Source: Nymphalis io (lineage: Eukaryota > Arthropoda > Insecta > Lepidoptera > Nymphalidae). From it: 64,000 bases of DNA. Positions 11,971-21,695 of this stretch are shown in pieces. The notes beneath the pieces are model-generated. The model made no database searches. It was not told the origin of the DNA and saw nothing but the letters and a program-made list of their open reading frames with translations. A program made the translations under genes and the position numbers. The stretch lies in the NCBI RefSeq assembly GCF_905147045.1, contig NC_065894.1, positions 1,649,501 to 1,713,500 on the forward strand, in the 5' to 3' direction. The number at the start of each line of letters is the position of its first letter. Position 1 is the first letter of the stretch.

Positions 11971-12290
11971 ATAGAATATATAGACGCCATGAATCGTGAC
12001 CTACGATTGCTTACTCCTAAGCAAGCAGTACTGAGCACATATAAACTCGCCGGTGCCTTCTTTATACAACCTCGGAATTATGATCATAGCGAAAGGTGCT
12101 GGAAGGAGTTCGTCTCCTTCTGCGAAAATATCATATCGTATGAGGCCATGGAGTGGGATCTCGTGACGTCACCCAAATAGGCGGACTGGGTTTGTGGGCA
12201 TTCCGGCGCCTGCTCGACGTCGGCGAGGCTCACATAGCCCCCAATTTAAGTGGGAGAAACGCGTTAAAGCGTTTTTCCATCTACAAAAAA
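11971..12290 (+). pseudogene. Probable 3' end of an R1-like LINE
   Basis: A 63-codon frame (11989-12180) ends with CWKEFVSFCENIISYEAMEW, resembling the segment just after the CCHC finger in R1-type ORF2; the copy at 53367 has AVAFFCKTVMVQKKKAE there. After the stop, about 110 GC-rich bases follow (GGCATTCCGGCGCC, GAGGCTCACATAGCCCCC, AAACGCGTTAAAGCG). They match repeat E in reverse, as expected if repeat E is this LINE's 3' untranslated region. The similarity is short, so clade assignment is tentative. Confidence 0.45.
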
Positions 12291-12716
12291 ATTGTCATTG
12301 TACCACTGGTGAGTACTTAAGAATTAAAAATAAATAAAGTAATTTACATGTTTTCGTAAATAAGGATTAATCGAAAGCGATTTGTCGTGTTCATGTAATT
12401 AATTACAACCCAGGCTATATATAGGCTTGTTCTTGTTCAAAGGTTGCTCGGTATATGTGAGCAAAGTCGAAATATTTAATGTAAATACTACACTTTGGGT
12501 AGCCTTAACGTAAAAAGAACAAGTAAATTTTATGTACATATTTTTCATAAAATGTTATTAATATTAATGATTCTTCTGTTCTAGAAAATTCTTGTTTATA
12601 TTATATTTATGAAGTCAATTTTACTAATAATTTATTCTTAATATTGGATAACATACATATGTAAATTAAATCGCTAGAAAAGAGTAATTATTGAGTATAT
12701 TTAATTTAATAAATGT
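12291..12716. other. AT-rich non-coding stretch
   Basis: No gene or repeat recognised. Confidence 0.4.
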
Positions 12717-12892
12717 TACGTGCTTTCCGAGGCAAGGGAGTGAACACACTTTCAACTTCCAGACTCCGGGCTGCTACTGAGAATTTTCTGACATAAAAAC
12801 CCAATAACTCTTCATTTGCCCGACCTGGGAATTGAATCCAGGACTTCCGTGTCTGCGGCCTTACATCAAGCCATTAGACCAACGAGGCAGTA
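12717..12892 (-). repeat. SINE C, head half
   Basis: Minus-strand copy containing the tRNA-like head (AACGAGGCAGT at the right edge, B box complement GGAATTGAATCC) and the first part of the body (CCGAGGCAAGGGAGTG). The body 3' half and (ATT)n tail are missing. Confidence 0.82.
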
Positions 12893-13320
12893 GTGATTAT
12901 TCATACAATAATAAAAAAAACGCACAATAATCAATACGTACAATATTACTGCGGCATTTACACAAAGCCTAGCAAATATTGAGACTAAAATTCCCAATTT
13001 AATTGAGACCAAGCATTAATACTATTACTACGTGACTATAAAATATTGATATACATTTTTATGTACTTATTAAAAAAGGAGTGGAACGTATCCTATATCA
13101 TTCGAAAGTCACTGTGACATAGATTTGCGCAAATAAATTGGAAAAACGTCCGAAAAACATGAGTGAGTATGGACCATACGTGATAAATAATAGATACCGA
13201 CAGATACCTATAAAGAAAGCTTCTCGGGTAATGTATATTCGTCAGAATGTATGTATATCATATAATGGAACCTAGTCGAATCTAAAAAGAAATAAGCTAG
13301 GAATTATATAGCACACAGCC
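12893..13320. other. AT-rich non-coding stretch
   Basis: No gene or repeat recognised. Confidence 0.4.
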
Positions 13321-13490
13321 CTGTAGTTTGAACTCGTGAATTTTAAACAAGGTATCGGGTTCAATTCTGGGACAGGACCGTTGACTTTTTTGCTTAATTA
13401 TTATAAAACCAATTGGAGGAAACCATTGTGATACCTGCATATCTGGAATGAAAATCTACCACATTATACCCATTAACCCATTTATATGAT
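13321..13490 (+). repeat. Diverged SINE A-like element
   Basis: A tRNA-like segment with B box GGTTCAATTCT near 13350 is followed by GAGGAAACCATTGTGATACC and CTACCACATTATACCCATT, which match the order of SINE A body motifs. Highly diverged, so it may be a related older family. Confidence 0.5.
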
Positions 13491-13569
13491 TTTATGATCA
13501 GCGCTTCGTCTACTACTTTCTTTTTTTAAACGTTATCGTTACCGTATATTTATAAGCTCCTTTTTATTG

Positions 13570-13750
13570 GTGGCTGGCCGCCCGTGGCTTCGGCCGCGTC
13601 TTAGGGAGAGGATAGGCAAGATCTAAGTACATTATGTACTTTTCTGGACCCCTAACCACGTGACTGCCAAATTTCAGTTGAGTATTTAGGACATGAAGGA
13701 TTAACAAGCAAACAAACTCATTTTTACATTCATAATATTAGTAAGGATTG
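13570..13750 (+). repeat. Lepidopteran-type dispersed repeat terminus
   Basis: GC-rich start (GGCCGCCCGTGGCTTCGGCC), then CCACGTGACTGCCAAATTTC, then AACAAACTCATTTTTACATT and ATAATATTAGTAAGGATTG. From memory this type of terminus is widespread in lepidopteran genomes. There is no coding content and I do not assign a superfamily. Confidence 0.6.
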
Positions 13751-14002
13751 CAAATTAAAATACGTATAAGAAATTACCATTATTCCTACTTACATCTCTT
13801 GTAAGTGGGGACGACAATTATAGGCCAAGGGCTTAGGATCGAAAATACGACTTTTAAATCGCTAGGTAACCGCTAAACCAATACAGTATTGAGGCTTCAA
13901 ATTATGTATTGCCCTCTCTCAAAACAATAGACTATCAAACTGGCAGATCGTTCAAAAAAACAAAATTTCAGCTTCATAATATAATACTGTAGATATACAT
14001 AT

Positions 14003-14594
14003 AAACATTACAGTAACAGTAACAGCCTGTGAATGTTCCACTGCTGGGCTAAGGCTCCTCCTTTTTTGTGGAGAACGTTTGGAGCTATTTCTTTTTTTTT
14101 TAAGAATAGGAAGGTGGATGAGCATATGGGCCACCTGATGGTATGTGGTCACCAACGCCCAAAGACATTGGCATTGTAAGAAATGTTAACCATCGCTTAC
14201 ATTACCAATGCGCCACCAACCTTGGGCACTAAGATGTTATGTCCCTTGTGCCTGTAATACACTGGCTCACTCACCCTTAAAACCGGAATACAACAATACC
14301 AAGTACTGCGGTAGAATATCTGATGAGTGGGTGGTACCTACCCAGACGAGCTCTACCACCAGTAAAATTCCACCATACTGTTTCAATGCTTGTCGGTGGA
14401 ATACACATGTTGCAGAATTTCAGTGAAATTAGACACATGGAGACTTCCTCATGATGTTTTTCTTCACTGTCAAGCATGAGATAAATTATAAGCACAAATT
14501 AAGCACATGAAAATTCAGTAGTGCTTGCCCGGACTTGAACCCACGATCATCGGTTAAAATTCACGCGTTCTAACCACTAGGTCATCTCAGCTCA
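14003..14594 (-). repeat. SINE A interrupted by a repeat B insertion
   Basis: The tail end (CAGTAACAGTAACAGCCTGT) lies at 14009-14084. The rest of the element, through the tRNA-like head (TAACCACTAGGTCATCTCAG), resumes at 14365-14594. The two parts join at the body phrase GGAGCTATT / AATTCCACC, which is contiguous in other copies. The repeat B at 14085-14364 therefore inserted into a pre-existing SINE A. Confidence 0.88.
14085..14364 (-). repeat. Repeat B, full-length, nested in SINE A
   Basis: Complete minus-strand copy: poly(T) (complement of the poly(A) end) near 14087-14100, CCACCTGATGGTATGTGGT near 14136, GTCCCTTGTGCCTGTAATAC, and the 5' end CTACCACCAGT at 14353-14363. The internal piece carrying TGTTTTGC is missing compared with other copies. 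Overlapping small frames on both strands belong to the repeat. Confidence 0.88.
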
Positions 14595-15429
14595 TACATA
14601 TTAAACTTGTAGAAACACATTATCCTTGTAATACTAAGCATTCGTGTTATCCCATTCTTATCCATGACGTATGGTGTTATTCTGATATTTTATGGAACGA
14701 AAAAGCACATCACATATCACGCCCCATCGAGTTATGAGATTATAAATCATCACGTATTTATGTGCTGGAAATACGTGCGTCCGATTTTTTCAAGAATAGC
14801 CCAGAATACCGCCGTTATAATTGATCTTAGTACTTTTCTGCTTCGGCATCAGGATAAGTTTTTTTAATTAAAAGTGGTTTCGACACTTCGCTTTGTTGCT
14901 AAAGTCGGGGCTGCGGTTTTTAGTCCGATAAGTGGCTACTCGGAGATCTATTTGATAAAAGCGGACTTAATTTATAGTACTATTCGATAAATTAAAACCG
15001 ACAGGTCGATTGAGGTCATTTAATGATGCGTGATAAGAGTGATCATGCTGATCTACGGAGATTTATCTTTTTAGTTTAGCGATAGGACTTGAAATTTGGG
15101 ACTATGCTATTTAATTTTTGGAAACATCCCTGTAAATAGTTTACTGTCCTGTTATACGAGTTATTTAATACTTCTAAATATTTTCTTTATTTTAGATACT
15201 TTACCAAATAGGTTTGCTTGTAATTTAATGAAATAAAGTTTTTATAAGATGAGTCATTCTATAAATGTAGTATAAGTTATATTTAACATTTGTTGCTAAA
15301 GCCTATACGACATATTTGTAAGAGATTATATAAAAGCGATTTAAGAAATAATGTAAACACTACCAGGTATTATATTTAGTTAATAATAATAAATTATAAG
15401 TAGTAAAACCAAAAGCCAGTCTCACTTTT
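14595..15429. other. Non-coding stretch with a candidate conserved element
   Basis: Positions about 14690-15110 are unlike the repeats and relatively CpG-containing (GCGTCCGATT, AAGTCGGGGCTGCGG, GACAGGTCGATTGAGG). They include a 67-codon frame (14664-14867) with no recognisable protein. I treat it as possible conserved non-coding DNA. Confidence 0.35.
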
Positions 15430-15563
15430 TGGCAAAGACCTGTCTTCTTGGTTTAAAGTAATCCACCACGCTCCAATCACCAATGAAGGGATGCCCAATT
15501 GGCATAATTTCGTCTGATACATGCATTCCTCGTGACTTCCTTCACCACCATCTTTTGGTTATA
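15430..15563 (-). repeat. SINE A, left part of a split copy
   Basis: Contains ATCCACCACGCTCCAATC, ATAATTTCGTCTGATACATG and CTCGTGACTTCCTTCACC, matching the SINE A middle on the minus strand. The copy stops at CTTTTGGTTATA. The matching head half resumes at 17885, after the LINE insertion, and the phrase TTTTGGTTATA at 15553-15563 is repeated at 17874-17884 as that LINE's target-site duplication. Confidence 0.78.
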
Positions 15564-15613
<50 letters not shown>

Positions 15614-15628
15614 TATATATAATATATA
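15564..15628. repeat. (TA)n tract, LINE tail region
   Basis: Long TA microsatellite plus AATTATATATAATATATA (15611-15628). It lies between the LINE's target-site duplication and SINE D and is best explained as the expanded AT-rich 3' tail of the minus-strand LINE. Tyr/Ile-rich frames here are meaningless. Confidence 0.75.
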
Positions 15629-15912
15629 TAATAATAATAATAATAATATCCTGGAACATTTTTCACACACGGCCATCTGATCCCAAATTAAGCTTGTACA
15701 AAGCTTGTGTTATGGGAACCAGACAACTGATATACTACATATACTACCTTTATTTTGTAAATACATAATTATATAGAAAACACCCAGACTCAGGACAAAC
15801 AAACATGTTCATGCACACAAATGTCTGTCCTGGGTGGGAATCGAACCCACAACCTTCGGCGTGAAAAGGCAAGTATCTACCAACCACGCCAACCGGCTCG
15901 TGCCATATATAT
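15629..15912 (-). repeat. SINE D inserted in a LINE tail
   Basis: Minus-strand copy with an AAT-repeat tail (15629-15648), body CTGATATACTACATATACTAC, B box complement GGGAATCGAACCC near 15837, and head complement CCAACCGGCTCG at 15889-15900. It is bracketed by the 18-bp AATTATATATAATATATA at 15611-15628 and 15913-15930, a plausible although low-complexity target-site duplication. Confidence 0.85.
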
Positions 15913-15982
15913 AATTATATATAATATATATATAATATTATATTATATACATATTTGATTTCGATGACGGCGACCCTAGAAA

Positions 15983-17873
15983 TTAATTGTTATTTCTAGC
16001 ATGAGCCCTAATGTGGCTCGATAGACCAAATTTGGTTTTAAAAACCCTACGACACGTGTTACAATACAATTGGCCCACAGAGTTGTATGTGTATGTGTAG
16101 GATGGCTTAGGTCTCTCTTTTCTTAACTGGCGCTTTTCGTCTAGTGCGTGAAGGCGGTTTTCCTCAAACGTTTTGATCTTTTTGTAGATGGTAGAGCGCC
16201 AAGACGCCCTTTGGGAAGCGAGCTCCTCCCAACACTCTATGCCAATGTCACAAGCTTTTAGATGTCTTTTAAACACGTCCTTGTATCGCAAATACTGACC
16301 ACCATGCTTCCGTTTGCCTTTAGCTAACTCCGAATAAAATACAGGTTTAGGCAAACGACGATCGTCCATGCGTAGGACATGCCCACACCATCTGAGTTGA
16401 CGTTGCATCAGAAGAGCTTCCATGCCGTAAATTCCAGAGCGACGCAGGACCTCTGAGTTAGGGACGTGATCCTGCCACTTGATACGTAAAATTGAACGTA
16501 GAAACCTTAGGTGATATGTGTCAAGTTTTTTGATGTCTGATTTGTAGATACACCATGTCTCTGAGCCATATAATAGAACAGGGATAATTAGTGTCTTATA
16601 GAAACTAATCTTTGTCTCTAATTTGAGGTCATGGGATTTCCACACACGATCAGTAAGTCTTCCGAAATTGGCGGCAGCGTAGGCAATGTGTGATGGAATT
16701 TCTGAAGCCAATGTGTTGTCAGATCGAATGTTGCTCCCAAGATATTTAAAGTGAGTGACTTCCTCTAGTGGTTTCCCATCCAGATTTAGTGCCGTTGGAT
16801 CCGCTTGGAAATATCTTGGTGGTTGTTTGATGATTTGTGTCTTAGTAGCACTTATAACCAGGCCAAACCGTTGACAAGATTGGTGGAGTACGTCAACATA
16901 GTTTTGGAGATGTTCCATGCTGTCGGACATGAGACATACATCATCAGCGTAAAGTATCTCCAATATGGAGATCTTTTGGATCTTAGTCTTCGCCCGAAAT
17001 CTTGAAATATCAAACACGCCCTTTTCTGTCCTGACATTAAGTTGAATTTGGTTTCTGCACCTCTTCAGCGCGTCTCACATTACCACAGTAAAGTATATGG
17101 CGAAAAGTGTGGGTGCCATGACACATCCTTGCTTTACTCCGCTAGTTATTACAATATCCTCAGACAATTCGTTTTCGTGCTGAACCTGGACTTTCATGCC
17201 AATATGAAGTTGGCGAACCAAATTCACGAATTTCTTCGGATACCCCAATTTTTGCAGAACAAGCCAAAGAGCCTCGCGTGGTATCCTATCAAATGCCTTC
17301 TCTAAATCAACAAAGCACATGCGTAGGGGCTGTTGGTGTTCGAGAATTTTCTCCTGAAGTTGCCTTACAATTGAGATGGCGTCAACAGTTCCTCTACTGG
17401 GACGAAAGCCACATTGGCTTTCAGGAAGATGCTGTTCAGCCAACTCACTGAGACGGGAGTTTATGATGTGAGCAAGGATTTTGCCGGCACTGGAGAGGAG
17501 CGATATACCTCGGTAAGAGCTACAATCGGAAACATCTCCCTTCCCTTTGTATAGCTTACAAATTATCGCATCCTTCCATTCTTGTGGAACCTCTTCAGTT
17601 TCCCACACGTTAAGGATAAGATGGTAAAGCCTGCTAACAATGTGTTTACCACTATACTTATAGACCACAGCTGGTAGTTGGTCCATTCCTGGGCTTTTTG
17701 AATTTTTAAGACGCTTTACTGCTTTCACAAACTCATCAAATGTCGGTGGATTGTCTAGGTATTCACTGACTGGAAAATCCTCAAGTGAGTTTACATAGGA
17801 CAGGTTAGCACTGAGTGTGGTAGGATTCAGAACATCATTAAAATGTTCGGCCCAACGTTTCAAAACAGAATTT
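15983..17873 (-). pseudogene. LINE ORF2 C-terminal part: reverse transcriptase plus C2H2 finger, one stop
   Basis: About 630 codons in a single minus-strand frame, broken only by a TGA at 17075-17077. Order of motifs: fingers region with KLYKGKGDVSDCSSYRGISL; FVDLEKAFDRIP (motif A); SGVKQGCVMAPTLFAIYF (motif B); LYADD, with the catalytic Asp pair at 16940-16951 (motif C); the thumb with FKYLGSNIRSD; QLRWCGHVLRMDDRRLPK; GKRKHGGQYLRYKDVFKRHL; and a C-terminal C2H2 finger CNTCRRVFKTKFGLSSHIRAH. In the family this protein copies the element's RNA at nicked target DNA. The stop could be CGA to TGA (CpG decay), since an Arg is plausible there. The endonuclease domain is absent through 5' truncation, so the copy is inactive but young-looking. 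Confidence 0.9.
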
Positions 17874-17884
17874 TTTTGGTTATA

Positions 17885-17985
17885 ACCACTAATTAAGCAC
17901 ATTAAAACTCATACTCGAGTTTGAACTTTCCATTTTCGGTTAAGATTCATGTGTTCTAGCCAATGGTCCATATAGTTTCTTATAT
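17885..17985 (-). repeat. SINE A, right (head) part of a split copy
   Basis: TAACCACTAATTAAGCACAT, then TTCGGTTAAGATTCATGTG and TTCTAGCCAATGGTCCATA, match the head side of SINE A. It is the partner of the fragment ending at 15563. Confidence 0.75.
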
Positions 17986-18484
17986 AATTGGATCTCGGAT
18001 CCCGGGTCGAGAGAATAACAGAACTTCTCAATAGCAGCTTGGAGTTAGGATAATGTCAGTTTTACATTGTGCACACACACTTATGCATGCATATATATAT
18101 CTACACACATAGTTCATCTTTGAGCTTGAAATCGATCAAGAGAATATTATTACGGCGTTATTTCGATCCAGAAATTCCGCTCCGTTTCATCAATTGAGGC
18201 CTAAATTATTACAAGCAACTTTCTGAAGGCGTCACTATTGATACATAATGACAAACGATTGTTCTGGACCTTCGTTTGGACAAAAACAATTTCGTTTGGC
18301 GACGAAGAAAATAAATTTATCTTATTAGTCTCCTTCTTCTGTATTGAGATCTTGAAAATAAAGCTTCGCTATCATTATAGATTTAATGAAAGACCGCGGT
18401 GTTGCTTAGTCTTTTATTTTGTTTCACGAATTATTTTACTTTCAAACTAGGGCACATTTTGTTACGATAATACATTTTTTATAT
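17986..18484. other. Non-coding stretch
   Basis: A short GC-richer piece near 17990-18060 (CTCGGATCCCGGGTCGAG) has no match elsewhere in the window. The rest is AT-rich, and a 70-codon frame at 18238-18450 has no recognisable product. Confidence 0.4.
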
Positions 18485-18494
18485 AGGTGCTGTT

Positions 18495-18871
18495 TGACTG
18501 CCTCGTTGGTCTAGTGGCTTGACGTAAGGCCGCAGACGCGGAGGTCCTGGGTTCAATTCCCAGGTCGGGCCAATGAAAAGTTATTGGGTTTTTCTGTCAG
18601 AAAATTCTCAGTAGCAGCCCGGAGTCTGGAAGTGTGTACACTACCGTGCCTCGGAAAACAGGTAAAGCCGTTGGTCCTGCGCCAGAACTCTTACCGGTCG
18701 TGTTGGATTGCCGTCCTATCGGATTATGAGAGTTAGGGAATAGAGAGTGTACCTGTGTTTGCGCACACACTTGTGCACAATAATATCTCTTGCGTAGTTG
18801 GCTAATCTCTCTTGAAATTGACCGCCGTGGCCAAAATCGGTCTGGAGGACATTATTATTATTATTATTATT
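18495..18871 (+). repeat. SINE C, full-length, with TSD
   Basis: Best complete copy of the family. The head has A box TGGTCTAGTGGC (18507-18518) and B box GGTTCAATTCC (18550-18560), the internal RNA polymerase III promoter layout of tRNA-derived SINEs. The body includes AAAGCCGTTGGTCCTGCGCC and CACACTTGTGCACAATAATA. The 3' end GACCGCCGTGGCCAAAATCG runs into (ATT)n. Flanks AGGTGCTGTT (18485-18494) and AGATGCTGTT (18872-18881) are a probable target-site duplication with one mismatch. A 60-codon antisense frame is incidental. Confidence 0.9.
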
Positions 18872-18881
18872 AGATGCTGTT

Positions 18882-19317
18882 GTGCAAAGAACCAGCATAG
18901 ATGGGCGTAGTCTCCGTCAACAAAGACCATATGGAAAAACAGAGCAGAATCAAGAAAAGAATGTTTCCACCGGATTTAACGTATCATCGCAGCCCTCCCC
19001 CTGGCTTTGGTGAAGTATTTGAGGTTACATTAAATAATCAAAAATCAGTTTATATTCAATAATCAAAATAAAAATCAATAATATTATTTTATAAGTTCTT
19101 ACGTACAGACAAATAATAAGCATAAAAAGCGGTGTAGATACATATTATTATTTACTGTCAGTTAAATCCGGTTCCTAAAAGGTCGTTACGATATTTTATC
19201 GTATACCTGTCGTCCATTTAAGATGTTTCAATGGATCGTGATTACACCTTTCGTATTGAAATGTATCTCTATAACTTACGAGTAAAAAAACCTTGATAAC
19301 TTATTTTATGTCTAACT
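18882..19317. other. AT-rich non-coding stretch
   Basis: No gene or repeat recognised. Confidence 0.4.
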
Positions 19318-19515
19318 ATGGTCGCGATATTTTTTAACGCATTACGCTTTTCCCCGTTGTCACGGAAACAGGGGGGGGGGGTATGTGGGGCTCGCAGGTG
19401 TCCAAGGCGCCGAGTGCGCCCTGAACATCGGAATACCCACTCAAAAACCAGCGGTACAATTTCCGTCTTAATGAGGAGCGCCACGGGATCGCTTTCGCAT
19501 GCTACCGTGACGGAA
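19318..19515 (-). repeat. Repeat E copy
   Basis: Matches 10311-10512: TTTTTTAACGCATTACGCTT, a run of 11 G near 19371-19381, GTCCAAGGCGCCGAGTGCGC, GGAGCGCCACGGGATCGC. Frames of 103-115 codons overlap it on both strands. Their sequence is repeat-derived and the rest is AT-rich flank, so I do not call a gene. Confidence 0.68.
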
Positions 19516-20386
19516 TCAATTTCAACCATAACCAAGTTATGTATTTGCGAAAATGCGTGGACATTTATCTTGTTCAAGACTTTAGGACTTGTTAGTTCCT
19601 TAATTTGGAGTATCATTTCATATTTTTAGTTATAAATATAAATCTTCATTCTTGTTTGAAAATGTTTTATCGAGTATTTTATAGAATGATAAGTCGTTAT
19701 TTAATTTCCTGTGCATTATTATAAACGTTATTTTTGCGTTACCATAAAAATTAAAGTTAAATAATAAATAGCAAGTTTATTATTTGAGATCGTTAAATAA
19801 TTAGAAGCAGTAAACGTATTCTGTAAAAACAAGCTTGAAGCTCAGAAAAAAACCCTCGTCAAATATCACAAAGTGATATGCGACACTGATTACTATTTAT
19901 TTATTTATCAGGTAATCCAGCAGCTTGTAAATAAAACTTTTAACATTTAATATTATTTTACTTGTAATAAAGACAAAATAGTAGTATAAAAAAAATTAAA
20001 GTACATAGTATGAGTTGGGAGATGAGATCTTAATCCGTACATGCCTTCAATGCGTCAATGCTTATGTGTTTATTTGTGTTTGTTATTTTTATCTTTTTTT
20101 AAACATTGCTTATTTAAATTTTGATTTTGATAAGTTAAAATATTTTTTTAACAATCTGCATATAATTTATTATTATTTAAGAATACACGCATCAAAAAAG
20201 CTCATAACCGTAAAGCATCTTACAAATTTTCACGACGGAAATGTGATGTTCTTATATAACAGTGCAGCTGGACATGTCTTGTCTTTTAGGAACAATTTTC
20301 TATATTTTCCTCGTCACTATATATACGTAAAAGGCTAAATCAGTTAAGACTATCAAGGCTGAGCTTTAGCTAGAACTATACATAAA
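19516..20386. other. AT-rich non-coding stretch with a repeat F fragment
   Basis: 19858-19900 (CGTCAAATATCACAAAGTGA followed by TATGCGACA) resembles repeat F at 32925 and 36040. A 107-codon frame at 20015-20338 is rich in Tyr, Phe, Leu and Asn with no recognisable domain, as expected of AT-rich DNA. Confidence 0.45.
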
Positions 20387-20676
20387 GTCGAGATGGCCTA
20401 GTGGTTAGAACGCGTGAATCTTAACCGATTATCGTGGGTTCAAACCCGGGCAAAGACCACTGAATTTTCATGTGCTTAATTTGCGCTTTTAATTCATACT
20501 GTGCTTGACGGTGAAGAAAAAAAACATCGTGAGGAGGTTGCAGGTTGTATGTATCTACTTTCATTGAATTTAAAAAAAAAATGGAGCATGGTGGTGGAAT
20601 ATGCTCCAAACCTTCTCCTCAAGAGGGAGAGGTAAGACCTCAGCCCAGCAGTGGGACATTAACAGGTTGTTACTGA
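20387..20676 (+). repeat. SINE A, full-length, with TSD
   Basis: Plus-strand copy with A box TGGCCTAGTGG (20394-20404), B box GGTTCAAACCC (20437-20447), the body (GTGCTTGACGGTGAAG, GGAGCATGGTGGTGGAATA, CAGCCCAGCAGTGGGACATT) and the tail GGTTGTTACTG. It is flanked by the 9-bp repeat ATACATAAA at 20378-20386 and 20677-20685. Confidence 0.9.
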
Positions 20677-20825
20677 ATACATAAAATGTTAAAATTTTCA
20701 GGATAGCTTAGTGTTTAACTTAGTGTTAGTTACAGGGATGATAAAAAAGGATTTTCCTTTTAAAAGGAGGAACCTTGACCCAAGATAACTCAATAGTACT
20801 AACACGTGAATCTAAATGTAAGATT

Positions 20826-20903
20826 GAGTGCGTGTTTTAGCGTATTTTTATTTTATTTTATTTTATTTTATCTTATTTTTTTTATTTTTTTTTTATTTTT
20901 ATA
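20826..20903. repeat. T-rich low-complexity tract (TTTTA)n
   Basis: Pentanucleotide TTTTA repeats grading into T runs. It adjoins the minus-strand LINE below and probably includes its A-rich tail. Confidence 0.8.
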
Positions 20904-21480
20904 TGTCCGGGAAGGCAAATGACTACTCCACCTGATGGTAAGTGGTAGTAGAGTCCAAACGCGACGACGGCCAGTACAGTCGGGAAGAATGTTCTGTACT
21001 AGCCGTCACCGCCTTGCCGGCCCGCAAGATGCCTCTTCACGCTTCGTTTGAAGGAACCCGGGTTGTAAGAGGAGGGGAACACGTGAGCTGGTAAGGAATT
21101 CCATTTTATGGTAGTGCGACAAACAAAGGAGTTGCCAAATTTCTTTGTGCGCGATGGAATTGATGTCACAGTTAGGCGGTGACATCGAGAACCAGCTCGC
21201 GTGGACTTAAGAAGGAAGGGGGAAGCAGGAATTAGAGAGAATAATTCCTCAGAGCACTCGCCGTGATACAGTCGATAGAAAGCGCTCAGTGCTGCTATCT
21301 CGCGACGCAATTGTAAAGGTTCAAGGGTGTTTGTGACCTTTACGTCGCCAATAATGCGTACTGCACGCTGGCTGACCTCGAAACGCGGCTGCAAGCCACT
21401 TCACGAGTTTTTCACCATGCGTACGGTGGTAACAAGCCAGGCGGATGTTAGCATCCTACCACCAGATGAGCAGATGGTCG
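20904..21480 (-). mobile_element. 3' end of a CR1/Jockey-like LINE
   Basis: A minus-strand fragment with the end of ORF2 (to 20999) and about 95 bp of 3' untranslated sequence ending in an A-rich tail. The 3' end includes CCACCTGATGGTAAGTGGT (20928-20946), identical to the 3' end of repeat B. Upstream of the confident protein similarity the frame continues, with one stop, to about 21470. It is 5'-truncated, with no duplication recognised. Confidence 0.75.
20999..21394 (-). pseudogene. LINE ORF2 C-terminus (CR1/Jockey-like)
   Basis: 131 codons ending at a TAG. It carries QRAVRIIGD near the start, then LRREIAALSAFYRLYHGECS, EELFSLIPASPF, RTKKFGNSFVCRTTIKWNSL, PAHVFPSSYNPGSFKRSVKR and HLAGRQ. 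This is the stereotyped C-terminal tail of insect CR1/Jockey-group ORF2 proteins, recognised from the family pattern. The reverse transcriptase and endonuclease are not present in this fragment. It is inactive through truncation. Confidence 0.78.
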
Positions 21481-21545
21481 CTCAGATATCCCTTAGTCGC
21501 CTCTTACGACACCCATGGGAATGAGAGGGGCAGTGAAATGTATTC
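21481..21545 (-). repeat. Dispersed-repeat motif at the LINE's truncated end
   Basis: GTCGCCTCTTACGACACCCA and the flanking CATGGGAATGAGAGG are, from memory, a phrase common in lepidopteran retroelements (GTCGTAAGAGGCGACTAAGG on the minus strand). It may be more of the same element or a separate piece. Confidence 0.45.
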
Positions 21546-21695
21546 TTTCTCCGTCACTGCACGGTTAAATATATACAACGCTAATATTATTTTTCGTGTT
21601 TGTCGATGAGTAAATAAATAATGAGGTAATCTGCATGACGTGTTCTATAACGTTTGACGGTATTGGAGCAATGTGGAGAAATAAGCTTCATTTAC

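Larger units (their letters stand above)
15564..17873 (-). mobile_element. 5'-truncated non-LTR retrotransposon (LINE), nested
   Basis: A minus-strand LINE inserted in a SINE A and flanked by an 11-bp direct repeat TTTTGGTTATA (15553-15563 and 17874-17884). It starts inside ORF2, just before the reverse transcriptase, so the endonuclease is missing. Its 3' untranslated region is only about 30 nt (GGGTCGCCGTCATCGAAATC) before an AT-rich tail. A SINE D later inserted in that tail with its own direct repeat. Its coding end and short 3' end resemble those of the LINE at 58758, so both belong to one broad clade. I do not assign the clade name. Confidence 0.88.

Noticed and set aside
15483..15768. 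Small Tyr/Ile-rich proteins
   Set aside because: They are translations of the TA microsatellite.
15564..15912. SINE D co-mobilised with the LINE as a 3' transduction
   Set aside because: SINE D has its own 18-bp flanking repeat inside the LINE tail, which favours a later independent insertion.
18495..18570. tRNA gene in the SINE C head
   Set aside because: A and B boxes are present but acceptor pairing is poor and it continues into the SINE body; the same holds for the heads of SINE A and SINE D.
19269..19629. 103-115-codon frames on both strands
   Set aside because: Overlap repeat E, whose copy at 10311 is not conserved as a reading frame.
20015..20338. 107-codon frame
   Set aside because: Tyr/Phe/Leu/Asn-rich, AT-rich DNA, no domain, overlaps a repeat-like stretch and no splice or promoter context.
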